A DNA stretch of 64,000 nucleotides from JAEYKI01 sp036679405 (GTDB lineage Bacteria; Bacillota; Clostridia; Christensenellales; Christensenellaceae). Positions 25,281-33,867 of the stretch are shown piece by piece. The stretch is taken from positions 7,101-71,100 of the forward strand of contig JAVBVZ010000024.1 of NCBI GenBank assembly GCA_036679405.1, given 5' to 3'. The notes under the pieces were generated by a model that did no database searches, had not been told where the DNA came from, and saw only the letters and a program-made list of their open reading frames with translations. Positions within the stretch are counted from its first letter, which is position 1, and every line of letters starts with the position of its first letter. The position numbers and the translations under genes are program-made.

Positions 25281-26203
25281 CAGGCATCACCTCCTGCATG
25301 AAGTTTTAAAATTACGGTCAGAACTTCCCTGATTTCTTTTCTTTCTACAATTTTATCAATAAAGCCTTTTTCATATACAAATTCGGATTTCTGAAAATGG
25401 TCGGGCAGTGCCTGCTTAACGGTCTGCTCCACCACGCGTTTGCCCGCAAAACCGACCGTTGCGTCCGGCTCCGCCAGCGTTACGTCGCCCAGCATGGCGA
25501 AACTGGCCGTCACTCCGCCGGTGGTCGCGTCGGTCAGCACCACCAGATATAAAAGGCCGGCTTCATCCAGCTTGCCGAGCGCCGCGCTGGTTTTGGCCAT
25601 CTGCATCAGGGAAACAAGCCCTTCCTGCATGCGCGCGCCGCCCGAAACGGTAAAGATGACCAGCGGCAGTTTCTTTTTGATGGCACGCTCAACCGCTAAA
25701 ACAAATTTTTCGCCGAGCGCCGCGCCCATGGACCCCATCATAAAATGTCCGTCCATCACGGCCAGCACGCAGGGCTCGCCGCCGATGGTGCACTGCCCGG
25801 TAACGATGGCTTCATTAAGACCGGTTTTTTCCCGAAGGCCCGCAAGCTTTTCTTCATACCCCGGATATTCAAGCGGGTTTTGTCCGACCAGATCTCCGTT
25901 GAATTCCACAAAGCTGCCTTCGTCCGCCGTAATGGCGACCCGCTCGCGCGCAGGCATCCGGAAATGATGCCCGCAGTAAGTGCAGACATACAGGTTTTCC
26001 GCAAGGTCTTCCCCGAAAACCGCTTTGCCGCATCCCGGGCATTTCTGAAACATGTTGTCCGGAATGGAGACTTCGGGGGCGCGTTCCTCTTTTTGTTGAT
26101 TATGCACATTGATCACGGCGTTTTTGATGGGAATATCTATCTGCTGGTTTGAAGTATACACCCGCCGTTTCTGGCTGCGTTTATTTCTGTTGAATATAGC
26201 CAT
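25280..26203 (-). CDS. accD: Acetyl-CoA carboxylase carboxyltransferase beta subunit
   Basis: Partner of AccA. A four-cysteine zinc ribbon (CPGCGKAVF ... CTYCGHH, about residues 54-78) is followed by the crotonase-like core with GGARMQEGLVSLMQM near residue 192 and DATTGGVTASFAMLGD. 307 residues. Starts one base after the accC stop, with GGAGG overlapping the accC end. Confidence 0.96.
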   Translation of the reverse strand: MAIFNRNKRSQKRRVYTSNQQIDIPIKNAVINVHNQQKEERAPEVSIPDNMFQKCPGCGKAVFGEDLAENLYVCTYCGHHFRMPARERVAITADEGSFVEFNGDLVGQNPLEYPGYEEKLAGLREKTGLNEAIVTGQCTIGGEPCVLAVMDGHFMMGSMGAALGEKFVLAVERAIKKKLPLVIFTVSGGARMQEGLVSLMQMAKTSAALGKLDEAGLLYLVVLTDATTGGVTASFAMLGDVTLAEPDATVGFAGKRVVEQTVKQALPDHFQKSEFVYEKGFIDKIVERKEIREVLTVILKLHAGGDA

Positions 26204-26204
26204 T

Positions 26205-27548
26205 TTATTCCTCCATTATCCTGCCGATCAGCCCCGTATCCAATTGCCCCTTGATTACGTCCGGGTGATGCAGCAGATCGAATTGGAAGTCTATGTTTGT
26301 TTCCACCCCGTCCACCACCAGCTCGGTTAAGGCGCTGCGCATTTTGGCCAGCGCCAGATCGCGCGTGGGCGCGTAGGCGATCAGTTTGCCGATCATAGAA
26401 TCATAATGCGGCGGGACTTTGTAGCCCACATACATGGCGGTATCAAAGCGTATGCCCGGGCCGCCCGGAACATGCAGCATATTGATGGTCCCGACGGAAG
26501 GCATAAAATTCTTGGTGGTGTCTTCCGCGTTGATCCGGCATTCAATGGCGTGCCCGTGCAGCTTGATGTCGCTCTGCTCATAGCCGAGATCTATATTCGC
26601 CGCGATCAGGATCTGTGTTTTCACAATATCCACCCCGGTCACCATTTCGGTCACGGGGTGCTCCACCTGCACGCGGGCATTTAATTCCATAAAATAATAC
26701 TTGCCGTCTTTATCTACCAAAAATTCAATGGTGCCCGCGCTGTTATACCGCGCGGCATGGGCCGCGCGCACCGCGGCGGCGCCCATTTCCATTCTTTGCT
26801 CCCGGGTAAGAAAAGGCGAAGGCGCTTCCTCCATCACCTTTTGGTTCCTGCGCTGCAAAGAGCATTCGCGTTCAAAAAGATGTACGGCATGGCCAAAATT
26901 ATCGCACATGATCTGCACTTCTATGTGGCGCGCATCGTCTATGCATTTTTCCATATACAGCGTGCCGTCCCCGAACGCCGCGACCGCCTCCGCCGTTGCG
27001 GAAGAAAAAGCGCCTTCTATATCTTCTTCACGCCGGACTTTGCGGATGCCCCTGCCGCCGCCGCCCGAAGCGGCTTTGATCATCACGGGATATCCAACTT
27101 TTTTGGCAATCTTTTTTGCTTCCTTAGCGTCTTTGAGCGCGCTGAGCGAACCGGGAATGATGGGTACTTTTGCGTCCGTCATGATCTTACGGGCCATCAG
27201 TTTGTTGCCCATTTTTTCCATGGCTTCCGCGTCCGGTCCGATAAAAACAATATTACTTTTGTGGCACATGCGGACAAATTTGGGGTTCTCGGACAAAAAG
27301 CCGTACCCCGGATGGATGGCGTCCGCGCCGGTGATATGGGCGGCGGACAAAATGTTGTACGGATTTAAATAACTGTCCCTGGGAGAAGGCCCGCCGATAC
27401 AAACGGCTTCGTCCGCAAGCTGGGTATGCAGCGCCGCTTTGTCCGCGGTGGAATAAACCGCCACCGTGGCAATGCCCATTTCCCTGCATGCGCGAATCAC
27501 CCTGACGGCAATTTCCCCGCGGTTGGCTACCAAAACTTTATTAATCAT
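26205..27548 (-). CDS. accC: Biotin carboxylase subunit of acetyl-CoA carboxylase
   Basis: ATP-grasp enzyme that carboxylates the biotin on AccB. IANRGEIAVRVIRACREMGI-type start (KVLVANRGEIAVRVIRACRE), the glycine-rich lid KAASGGGGRGIRKV near residue 160, ERECSLQRRNQKVMEEAPSP near 230 and ELNARVQVEHPVTEMVTG near 286. 447 residues, normal. It starts 3 bp after fabZ. Confidence 0.96.
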   Translation of the reverse strand: MINKVLVANRGEIAVRVIRACREMGIATVAVYSTADKAALHTQLADEAVCIGGPSPRDSYLNPYNILSAAHITGADAIHPGYGFLSENPKFVRMCHKSNIVFIGPDAEAMEKMGNKLMARKIMTDAKVPIIPGSLSALKDAKEAKKIAKKVGYPVMIKAASGGGGRGIRKVRREEDIEGAFSSATAEAVAAFGDGTLYMEKCIDDARHIEVQIMCDNFGHAVHLFERECSLQRRNQKVMEEAPSPFLTREQRMEMGAAAVRAAHAARYNSAGTIEFLVDKDGKYYFMELNARVQVEHPVTEMVTGVDIVKTQILIAANIDLGYEQSDIKLHGHAIECRINAEDTTKNFMPSVGTINMLHVPGGPGIRFDTAMYVGYKVPPHYDSMIGKLIAYAPTRDLALAKMRSALTELVVDGVETNIDFQFDLLHHPDVIKGQLDTGLIGRIMEE

Positions 27549-27551
27549 GGC

Positions 27552-27980
27552 TTACTCCTTTGCAAAGGCAAACATGATCTCGCCTTCGCAAACGGTTTTG
27601 CCGTTCACCGTGGCCCTGGCATCGGCTTTTCCCCCGAAAGAGGAGACCCGCTTAAGCTCGGACCTAAGCACCAGGTCGTCGCCCGGGCGTACCTGTCCCC
27701 GGAATTTGACGCCGTCGATCCCGCCGAACAGCGCAAGCTTTCCTTTAAACTTTTCATCCAGCAATATAGCGTACGCGCCGGCCTGTGCGAGCGCTTCCAC
27801 GATCAGCACGCCGGGCAGCACCGGATATTTCGGAAAATGCCCGCGGAAGACATCATAATCTTCCCGCACATGCCAGACCGCAGTGGCCGATTTGCCTACT
27901 TCAACTTCAAGGATCTCGTCTATCAATAAAAAGGGCTCTCTGTGTGGAAGCACTTTTTTAATTTCGTCTCTGCTGATCAT
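27552..27980 (-). CDS. fabZ: 3-hydroxyacyl-ACP dehydratase FabZ
   Basis: Removes water from 3-hydroxyacyl-ACP in the elongation cycle. Hot-dog fold; LPHREPFLLIDEILEVE and the catalytic block GHFPKYPVLPGVLIVEALAQ (His near residue 48, Glu near 62). 142 residues. Lies between accB and accC, as is common in Clostridia. Confidence 0.96.
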   Translation of the reverse strand: MISRDEIKKVLPHREPFLLIDEILEVEVGKSATAVWHVREDYDVFRGHFPKYPVLPGVLIVEALAQAGAYAILLDEKFKGKLALFGGIDGVKFRGQVRPGDDLVLRSELKRVSSFGGKADARATVNGKTVCEGEIMFAFAKE

Positions 27981-27998
27981 TTTTTTCCGCTCCTTTTA

Positions 27999-28430
27999 TT
28001 ACTTGTACCGGAACAAAAGCTGCTCGTATTCCACCGTATCGCCTTCACTGCAGGCGATCCAGACGATTTCTCCGTCCTCGGGCATCACAATTTCGTTCAT
28101 GAGCTTCATGGCTTCAATATTGCAAAGGGGATCTCCTTTTTTAAGGCGGCTGCCAATGGAAACCTTTTTGGCGCCCTCCAGATCATGATAGGTTCCCACC
28201 AGCGGCGAGAGGATATCTTTGCCTTCATCCTGGCTGCCCTCTATCACTTCCGTGGCCGCGCCGGACGCCGCAGGCGCCGGGGCCGCAGCCAAAGTCTCCG
28301 GGGGAGCGGACACATAAACTGTTTCCCCGCAGCCCCATTCGAGGCGCAGGTCAAAGTCTCCTTCTTTCAGTTCAAAAGACTTAAGGCCGTCCACTTGTTT
28401 TATAAAGTCCAATACTTCCTTTAAATCCAT
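27999..28430 (-). CDS. accB: Biotin carboxyl carrier protein
   Basis: Carries biotin between AccC and the AccAD transferase. The C-terminal biotinyl domain has EAMKLMNEI with the target lysine near residue 108; an Ala/Pro-rich linker precedes it and an N-terminal helical region leads. 143 residues. The ATG overlaps the fabF stop by one base. Confidence 0.95.
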   Translation of the reverse strand: MDLKEVLDFIKQVDGLKSFELKEGDFDLRLEWGCGETVYVSAPPETLAAAPAPAASGAATEVIEGSQDEGKDILSPLVGTYHDLEGAKKVSIGSRLKKGDPLCNIEAMKLMNEIVMPEDGEIVWIACSEGDTVEYEQLLFRYK

Positions 28431-29680
28431 CAGATTTCCTCCCGTATTTTCGCTTTTGCAAAAAGCAAGCTCGCATTATGCCCTCCAAAAGCAAGCGAAT
28501 TGGAAAGCGCGTAATTTACCGTGTGCGCGCGCCCCTCGTTCGGCGTGTAATCAAGGTCGCATTCAGGGTCGGGCACTTCGTAATGAATGGTGGGCGGCAC
28601 AAAGTCGTCTACAATGCTCATAACGCTGGCAACCGCTTCCACCGCACCGGCCGCGCCCAGAAGATGCCCGGTCATGGACTTGGTGGACGATATGGCCATT
28701 TTATAGGCATAGTCGCCGAACACTTTTTTTATAGCCAGCGTTTCCGCTTTGTCATTGAGCTGGGTGGAAGTTCCGTGCGCATTGATATATGAAACGTCCA
28801 TGGGAGAGATTCCCGCGTCCTCAACCGCTACCCGCATGGCCTCCGCCGGGCCGAACGCTTCGGGATGCGGCGCCGTCATATGGTAAGCGTCCGAGGTGGC
28901 GCCGTACCCTGCGATCTCCGCATAAATTCTTGCGCCCCGCCTCTTTGCATGTTCGTATTCTTCCAGCACCATGGCGCCCGCGCCTTCGCCCAGTACAAAT
29001 CCGCTGCGTTCCAAATCAAAAGGAATGGACGCGCGGTTTGGGTCGCTTTCAAGGGAAAGGGCCTGCAGGCCGCAAAATCCGGAAAGCGACAGGGAAGTCA
29101 GCGCGGCTTCCGCACCACCCGCCAGCATCGCGTCCGCATATCCGTGCCGGATCAGACGGAAGGCGTCGCCAATGGAATGCGCGCCGGACGCGCACGCCGT
29201 TGTCACCGTGGTATTATGGCCGCGAAGGCCGTATTTTATTGCCAGATGCCCCGAACCCATATTGCCGATCATCATGGGGATAAAAAGGGGATTGGTTTTT
29301 TTAAACCCGCGCGCATTCAGCTTGGTCACTTCGGTCTGCATGGTATCAAGACCGCCAATCCCGCTGCCCATGATCACGCCGAAGCGGTTTAGGTCGGGCA
29401 TTTGGCTGCCAAACGCCGCGTCTTCCATAGCCTCGCTTCCGGCCGCCATAGCATACCGGCAATAACGGTCCATCCGCCGGGCGTCTTTTTTGTCCATATA
29501 ATCAAGGGGATCAAAATTCTTGACCTCGGCCGCAACCGAAACCGGGTTGTCCGCAATTTCAACGGTCGTCAGCGGTCCAAGGCCGCTTACGCCGTTTTTC
29601 ATGGCCTCCCACATCAGAGGCGCGCTGTTTCCATTAGGCGCGATTGCGCCGATTCCCGTAACCACAACTCGTCTTTGCAT
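28430..29680 (-). CDS. fabF: Beta-ketoacyl-ACP synthase II
   Basis: Condenses malonyl-ACP with the growing acyl chain. Catalytic Cys in TACASGAHSIGDA (near residue 162), His in NAHGTSTQLND (near 300) and His in SMTGHLLGAAGAVEA (near 338). 416 residues, normal. It follows fabG by 25 bp. Confidence 0.97.
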   Translation of the reverse strand: MQRRVVVTGIGAIAPNGNSAPLMWEAMKNGVSGLGPLTTVEIADNPVSVAAEVKNFDPLDYMDKKDARRMDRYCRYAMAAGSEAMEDAAFGSQMPDLNRFGVIMGSGIGGLDTMQTEVTKLNARGFKKTNPLFIPMMIGNMGSGHLAIKYGLRGHNTTVTTACASGAHSIGDAFRLIRHGYADAMLAGGAEAALTSLSLSGFCGLQALSLESDPNRASIPFDLERSGFVLGEGAGAMVLEEYEHAKRRGARIYAEIAGYGATSDAYHMTAPHPEAFGPAEAMRVAVEDAGISPMDVSYINAHGTSTQLNDKAETLAIKKVFGDYAYKMAISSTKSMTGHLLGAAGAVEAVASVMSIVDDFVPPTIHYEVPDPECDLDYTPNEGRAHTVNYALSNSLAFGGHNASLLFAKAKIREEI

Positions 29681-29705
29681 AAGAAAACTCCTATTCGTTT
29701 TGGTC

Positions 29706-30443
29706 TTATATCAGAAGGCCGCCTGAAATATTGAGCACCTGTCCTGTAATATAATCCGCATCCGGCGATACTAAAAAGGCAATAGCCCCGGCAATATCTT
29801 CCGGCTGCCCCGCCCGTCTGGCCGGTATGGCTTCCAGCATGGACTCACGCGCCTTATCGGGGACCGCGCGCGTCATTTCGGTGTCGATAAACCCGGGGGC
29901 GAGCGCATTCACGTTAATATTGCGGGACGCCACTTCCCGGGCCAGGGATTTTGTAACGCCGATGATGCCCGCTTTGGACGCGGAATAGTTCACCTGCCCC
30001 GCAGCGCCGGCAATGCCCACGATGGAAGACATGTTCACGATCCGCCCGTAGCGCTGTTTCATCATCACTTTGGTCGCATGCTTGGAACAGTTGTATACGC
30101 TTTTTAAGTTGACGGCGATCACCGCGTCAAACTCCTCTTCTTTCATGCGGGCCAAAAGGTTGTCCCGCGTGATACCCGCATTGTTCACTAAAACATCGAT
30201 CCTGCCAAAAGCCTCCTGGGCCTTGTCCATCAACATTTTAGATTCTTCAAAATCCGCAACATTGGCTTCGCAGATAATGCTCTTTGCGCCCATTTCCGAA
30301 AGCGCCGCCGCCAGAACGTCCGCCGCCTCGGGTGTTTTGTAATGATTGATCACTATATCATAGCCTTCGCTTGCCAGGCGTTTGCAGATCGCACTGCCTA
30401 TCCCGCCCGGCGCGCCGGTAACTACCGCAACTTTATTCGACAT
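29706..30443 (-). CDS. fabG: 3-oxoacyl-ACP reductase FabG
   Basis: Short-chain dehydrogenase using NADPH to reduce 3-oxoacyl-ACP. VVTGAPGGIGSAICKRLA near residue 7, NNAG near 88 and the YSASKAG catalytic pair near 153 are seen. 245 residues. I chose the ATG at 30443, following GGAGGAGAAAAGA, over one 51 bp upstream. The start overlaps the fabD end by 11 bp. Confidence 0.96.
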   Translation of the reverse strand: MSNKVAVVTGAPGGIGSAICKRLASEGYDIVINHYKTPEAADVLAAALSEMGAKSIICEANVADFEESKMLMDKAQEAFGRIDVLVNNAGITRDNLLARMKEEEFDAVIAVNLKSVYNCSKHATKVMMKQRYGRIVNMSSIVGIAGAAGQVNYSASKAGIIGVTKSLAREVASRNINVNALAPGFIDTEMTRAVPDKARESMLEAIPARRAGQPEDIAGAIAFLVSPDADYITGQVLNISGGLLI

Positions 30444-31377
30444 TCTTTTCTCCTCCTTTAAGCGCGCTTGCTGTCTGCGCAAGAGTTTGTTCATCGCCTA
30501 CGTTCAATACAAAGGCCTGCCTGTCCGTCCGTTTGACAAATCCGGCCAGCGTCGTCCCCGGCCCGACTTCCACAAACGCATCAAACCCGCCTGCCAGCAT
30601 GTTTTTTAAAATCTGTTCAAAATAAACCGGGCCTGCACTCTGTGCCGCCAGCGTTTTTTTGATCTCTCCCGTCTCATACGGACGGGCCAGTAAATTGGAA
30701 TAGACTGGAACCGCCGGTTCATGAAATTCAACATCTTCAAGCGCGGCCGCAATTTTTTTTGAAACGCCCTCCATTGCAGGAGAGTGAAACGCCCCGCTGA
30801 CCGGCAGGCGGACCGCTTTTGTTTTATTTTCCTTGCAATACGCCAAAAACGCAGCCAGGTTCTCTTCGTCCCCGGCCACTACCGTCTGCCCCGGGCAGTT
30901 ATAGTTGACCGCCTGCAAAATGCCGCCGCTGCGCACCGCGCGCACGGCCGCATCCACTTCTTCTCCGCTCTTTCCGAGCACGGCGGCCATCCCGCCGCCT
31001 GTTTTTTCGGCCGCCGCCTGCATCCAGGCAGCACGCCGGACCACCAGGTCAAGGCCTTCTTCAAAGCTGAACACGCCCACACAGCTGAGCGCCGCGTATT
31101 CGCCCAGTGAAAACCCCGCCGCCGCGTCCATTTTTCCACCGGCTTCCCGGTAGGCCGCAAAGGCCGCGCAGTCCACCGTATATACGGCGGGCTGGGTATT
31201 GACCGTCTGGTTCAGAACTTCCTGCTGCGCCGAAAAACACAGATCCAAAAGGCCGCTTTGCACCGCATCCGCGCGGTCAAAAATTTCTTTTGCCGCCGGG
31301 CTCGCTTCATAAAGCGAAACGCCCATTCCTGTTTTCTGTGCACCCTGCCCTGCAAACAGCACTGCCCATTTAGTCAA
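30433..31377 (-). CDS. fabD: Malonyl-CoA:ACP transacylase
   Basis: Loads malonyl groups onto AcpP. FAGQGAQKTGMG start, nucleophile in GFSLGEYAAL (Ser near residue 90) and His in PVSGAFHSPAM (near 200). 314 residues. Start is TTG at 31377, with CAGGAGGG upstream; it overlaps the fabK end by 8 bp. Confidence 0.95.
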   Translation of the reverse strand: MTKWAVLFAGQGAQKTGMGVSLYEASPAAKEIFDRADAVQSGLLDLCFSAQQEVLNQTVNTQPAVYTVDCAAFAAYREAGGKMDAAAGFSLGEYAALSCVGVFSFEEGLDLVVRRAAWMQAAAEKTGGGMAAVLGKSGEEVDAAVRAVRSGGILQAVNYNCPGQTVVAGDEENLAAFLAYCKENKTKAVRLPVSGAFHSPAMEGVSKKIAAALEDVEFHEPAVPVYSNLLARPYETGEIKKTLAAQSAGPVYFEQILKNMLAGGFDAFVEVGPGTTLAGFVKRTDRQAFVLNVGDEQTLAQTASALKGGEKNVE

Positions 31378-32308
31378 GTTTAAGCCCTCCTGCCAGAATT
31401 GTTTCCGCCTCCCGGCAGATTTCTTCTATGATCTCCCGGGCGCTCTGGCGCCCTCTGACCAATCCCGCGCCCTGCCCGGCCATAACCGATCCGGTGGACA
31501 CGTCGCCTTCGCGCGCCGCGCGCCGAAGCCGGTCCGAGCCAAGCTGCTCGTATTCTTCCAGGGAAGCCGCTTTCGCTTCCAGCTCTTTAAATTCGCGCAC
31601 CAGGGCGTTTTTAAGGCAGCGCACCGGATGTCCTGTCGCCCGGCCGGTGACCGCCGAATCCGTATCTATTGCATCGATCACTTTTTGTTTATAGTTGTCG
31701 TGCACCGTGCATTCGTCCGCTACTAAAAAGCGCGTGCCGATCTGCACGCCGCTTGCGCCCAGCACAAACGCCGCAGCCATGCCGCGCCCATCTGCGATCC
31801 CACCGGCCGCAACCACCGGCAAGCTGACCGCATCCGCCACCTGAGGCGTTAAAACCATAGTGGTGAGTTCCCCGATATGTCCGCCGGCCTCGGTGCCTTC
31901 CGCAATCACGGCGTCCGCGCCCAGTTTTTCCATCCGCCGCGCATACGCGACCGAAGGGACCACGGGCAGGATCTTGATGCCTGCTTCTTTCCAGGCCTGC
32001 ATATAAGAGCCCGGATTGCCCGCACCGGTGGTGACCACCGGTACTTTTTCTTCTATCACCATCTCAGCAAGTTCCGGCGCGTAGGGCGACAGCAGCATGA
32101 TATTTACCCCAAAGGGTTTGTCCGTTGCCTGCCGGGCCGCCCGGACCTCTTTGCGCACCACATCCGCAGGCGCGTTGCCCGCGGCGATGATTCCCAAGCC
32201 GCCCGCCCGGCTCACCGCAGACGCTAAGGACGCATCTGCAATCCAGGCCATTCCGCCTTGGATCACCGGACATTCTATGTTCAGTAATTTGGTCAGTCTC
32301 GTTTGTAT
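31370..32308 (-). CDS. fabK: FabK-type enoyl-ACP reductase (FMN) with apparent AUA start
   Basis: FMN- and NADH-dependent enoyl-ACP reductase that completes each elongation round, replacing FabI. Seen: the VIQGGMAW block, VNIMLLSPYAPEL, VTTGAGNP, the catalytic-type EAGGHIG and the FMN site VVAAGGIADGRG. The first standard start in frame is GTG at 32266, but that begins inside the VIQGG strand. In frame upstream lie 14 more codons matching the usual FabK start (TRLTKLLNIECP), and they begin with ATA at 32308, which has GGAGG 8 bases before it. I therefore annotate an AUA start, giving 312 residues. No ATG, GTG or TTG lies between. Confidence 0.88.
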   Translation of the reverse strand: MQTRLTKLLNIECPVIQGGMAWIADASLASAVSRAGGLGIIAAGNAPADVVRKEVRAARQATDKPFGVNIMLLSPYAPELAEMVIEEKVPVVTTGAGNPGSYMQAWKEAGIKILPVVPSVAYARRMEKLGADAVIAEGTEAGGHIGELTTMVLTPQVADAVSLPVVAAGGIADGRGMAAAFVLGASGVQIGTRFLVADECTVHDNYKQKVIDAIDTDSAVTGRATGHPVRCLKNALVREFKELEAKAASLEEYEQLGSDRLRRAAREGDVSTGSVMAGQGAGLVRGRQSAREIIEEICREAETILAGGLKLD

Positions 32309-32334
32309 TGCCGTGTCCTCCAGGTTAGTTCAAT

Positions 32335-32362
32335 ATGCGGGTATCCGAGAGGGTACCCGCAT
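32335..32362. repeat. Perfect hairpin in the acpP-fabK gap
   Basis: ATGCGGGTA (32335-32343) and TACCCGCAT (32354-32362), a 9-bp perfect stem with a 10-base loop and no T-run. It lies between the acpP terminator and the fabK ribosome binding site, so it may be a regulatory or mRNA-processing structure. Confidence 0.45.
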
Positions 32363-32384
32363 GGTGTTTAAAAATCTTTTCCCT

Positions 32385-32408
32385 AAAAAAGCGGCTTTCC
32401 GCTCTTTT
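32385..32408 (-). terminator. Terminator (possibly leaky) after acpP
   Basis: Minus strand AAAAGAGCGG, loop AAAG, CCGCTTTTTT. It should end much of the fabH-acpP transcript; fabK and the genes after it would be read by read-through or from an unseen promoter. Confidence 0.6.
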
Positions 32409-32426
32409 GAGGGACGGTTTTTTTGA

Positions 32427-32645
32427 TTATTTGTTTTCTTCAATAAAGTTTACGAGGTCCGCAACGGTTTTAAGGTTTTCGGCCTCTTCGATCGAAATAT
32501 CAAATTCTTCTTCTATGTCCATCACGATCTCAACCATATCCAGCGAATCGATCTTCAGGCTCTCGAAAGTAGACTCCATCGAGATATCACTTGTATCAAT
32601 ATCCATTTTTTCAGCAATTATTCCGCTAATTTTTTCGTAAACCAT
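32427..32645 (-). CDS. acpP: Acyl carrier protein
   Basis: Carries the growing acyl chain on a phosphopantetheine arm. Small, acidic, 72 residues, with the modified serine in KIDSLDMVE near residue 34. ATG at 32645 after AGGAGG. It is placed between fabH and fabK. Confidence 0.97.
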   Translation of the reverse strand: MVYEKISGIIAEKMDIDTSDISMESTFESLKIDSLDMVEIVMDIEEEFDISIEEAENLKTVADLVNFIEENK

Positions 32646-32735
32646 TTTTGGCCTCCTAAATAATTTTTTTATTTGTTTTATTCCATAACGCCTTATGTTG
32701 CGCGTTATTTCCGAATTTTCAAAAGCTCCTTCGGG

Positions 32736-33698
32736 CTATTTTTCCCGGTTTTTCCAGGTGAACACGCCGCAGGCCGAAGTCAGCCCGCCGCCGAACGCCG
32801 TCATGATGACGGTGTCCCCTGTCTTGAGCAGCCCTTTTTTGTTCATTTCGTCCATCACAATGGGCACGCTGGCCGCCGAGGTATTGCCTACATCCTGAAT
32901 GTTCACATAAAATTTTTCCAGCGGAATCCCAAGGCGCTTTGAGGCAACCTCCAAAATACGGACGTTGGCCTGGTGCGGGATGATCCAGTCTATATCCTCC
33001 GGCGTAAGGCCGAGGGTGTCCATGGCCTTTTGCACGTCCTGCGGCACCTGGCGGGTCGCAAATTTATAGATCTCCTTGCCGTTCATGGATACATAGGAGA
33101 ATTTGGATACGCCTTCCTCCAAACCGTTGTTGATGCCGGGGATCTCCAGTGAATGTCCGGTATCGGGGTGTGCATACACCTCCAGATAACGGAGGCTGTC
33201 TCCCTCTCCCACCACCGCAGCGCCGGTGCCGTCTGCAAACAAAATGCAGGTGGTCCGGTCCGTCCAGTCCATAAAGCGGGACAAAACTTCTGTTCCCATC
33301 ACTAAAACGGGTTTTTTGTCCTGCAAGACAAAGCCAACCGCAGCCTTAAGCGCATACATAAAGCCCGTGCAGGCCGCGCTCACGTCAAACGCCGCGCAGG
33401 AAGCCCCCATTGCCCGCTGTACCTGGGAAGCAATAGAGGGAACGTCCATTTCATTGGTAACGCTTGCAACAATAATTGTGCCGATATCGTCTATGGTAAG
33501 CCCCGCGTCCTCAAGCGCGCGGTTTGCGGCGATGACACACATTTCACAGTTGGTCATTCCGTCTGCAATATGCCGCTGTTTAATGCCCGTGCGGGTGGTG
33601 ATCCATTCGTCGGAAGTATCCAGGAATTTCTCAAAATCCGCATTGGTCATAACCTTTTCCGGAAGGTAACTGCCTGTACCTAAAATGTCAATACTCAA
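32736..33698 (-). CDS. fabH: Beta-ketoacyl-ACP synthase III
   Basis: Starts fatty acid synthesis by condensing acetyl-CoA with malonyl-ACP. Catalytic Cys in SAACTGFMYAL (near residue 111), His in WIIPHQANVRI (near 242) and Asn in VGNTSAASVP (near 272). 320 residues. Start is TTG at 33698, preceded by AAAGGG; no nearer ATG exists. First gene of the cluster, downstream of a strong promoter. Confidence 0.96.
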   Translation of the reverse strand: MSIDILGTGSYLPEKVMTNADFEKFLDTSDEWITTRTGIKQRHIADGMTNCEMCVIAANRALEDAGLTIDDIGTIIVASVTNEMDVPSIASQVQRAMGASCAAFDVSAACTGFMYALKAAVGFVLQDKKPVLVMGTEVLSRFMDWTDRTTCILFADGTGAAVVGEGDSLRYLEVYAHPDTGHSLEIPGINNGLEEGVSKFSYVSMNGKEIYKFATRQVPQDVQKAMDTLGLTPEDIDWIIPHQANVRILEVASKRLGIPLEKFYVNIQDVGNTSAASVPIVMDEMNKKGLLKTGDTVIMTAFGGGLTSACGVFTWKNREK

Positions 33699-33752
33699 TT
33701 AACTTTTACCCTTTCGCTCTTTTCCACGTCCGTTTTATCGCTAAAATCGTAA

Positions 33753-33795
33753 ATTAAGACAGATTAATGATATAGTATGAGGTTTCAATTGTCAA
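33753..33795 (-). promoter_or_regulatory. Promoter and operator candidate of the fab cluster
   Basis: Minus strand TTGACA (33790-33795), 17 bp, TATCAT (33767-33772). An inverted repeat ATTAA/TTAAT with a 6-base spacer (33753-33768) overlaps the -10 box and the start site, where a fatty acid regulator could bind. It does not clearly match the FapR or FabT consensus. Confidence 0.6.
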
Positions 33796-33811
33796 TAAAA
33801 AAAGATTGTGA

Positions 33812-33848
33812 AAAAAGCGGTGATAAACCCGATTTACCACCGCTTTTT
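33812..33848 (-). terminator. Terminator after xylA
   Basis: AAAAAGCGGTG and CACCGCTTTTT form an 11-bp stem, with TAAA/TTTA inside; T-runs on both sides. It separates xylA from the fabH promoter. Confidence 0.8.
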
Positions 33849-33867
33849 AGTTGTTTTTGCCTGCCTA

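Noticed and set aside
33753..33768. A FapR or FabT binding site upstream of fabH
   Set aside because: The inverted repeat ATTAA/TTAAT has the right place but does not match either consensus well, so only an unnamed operator is called.
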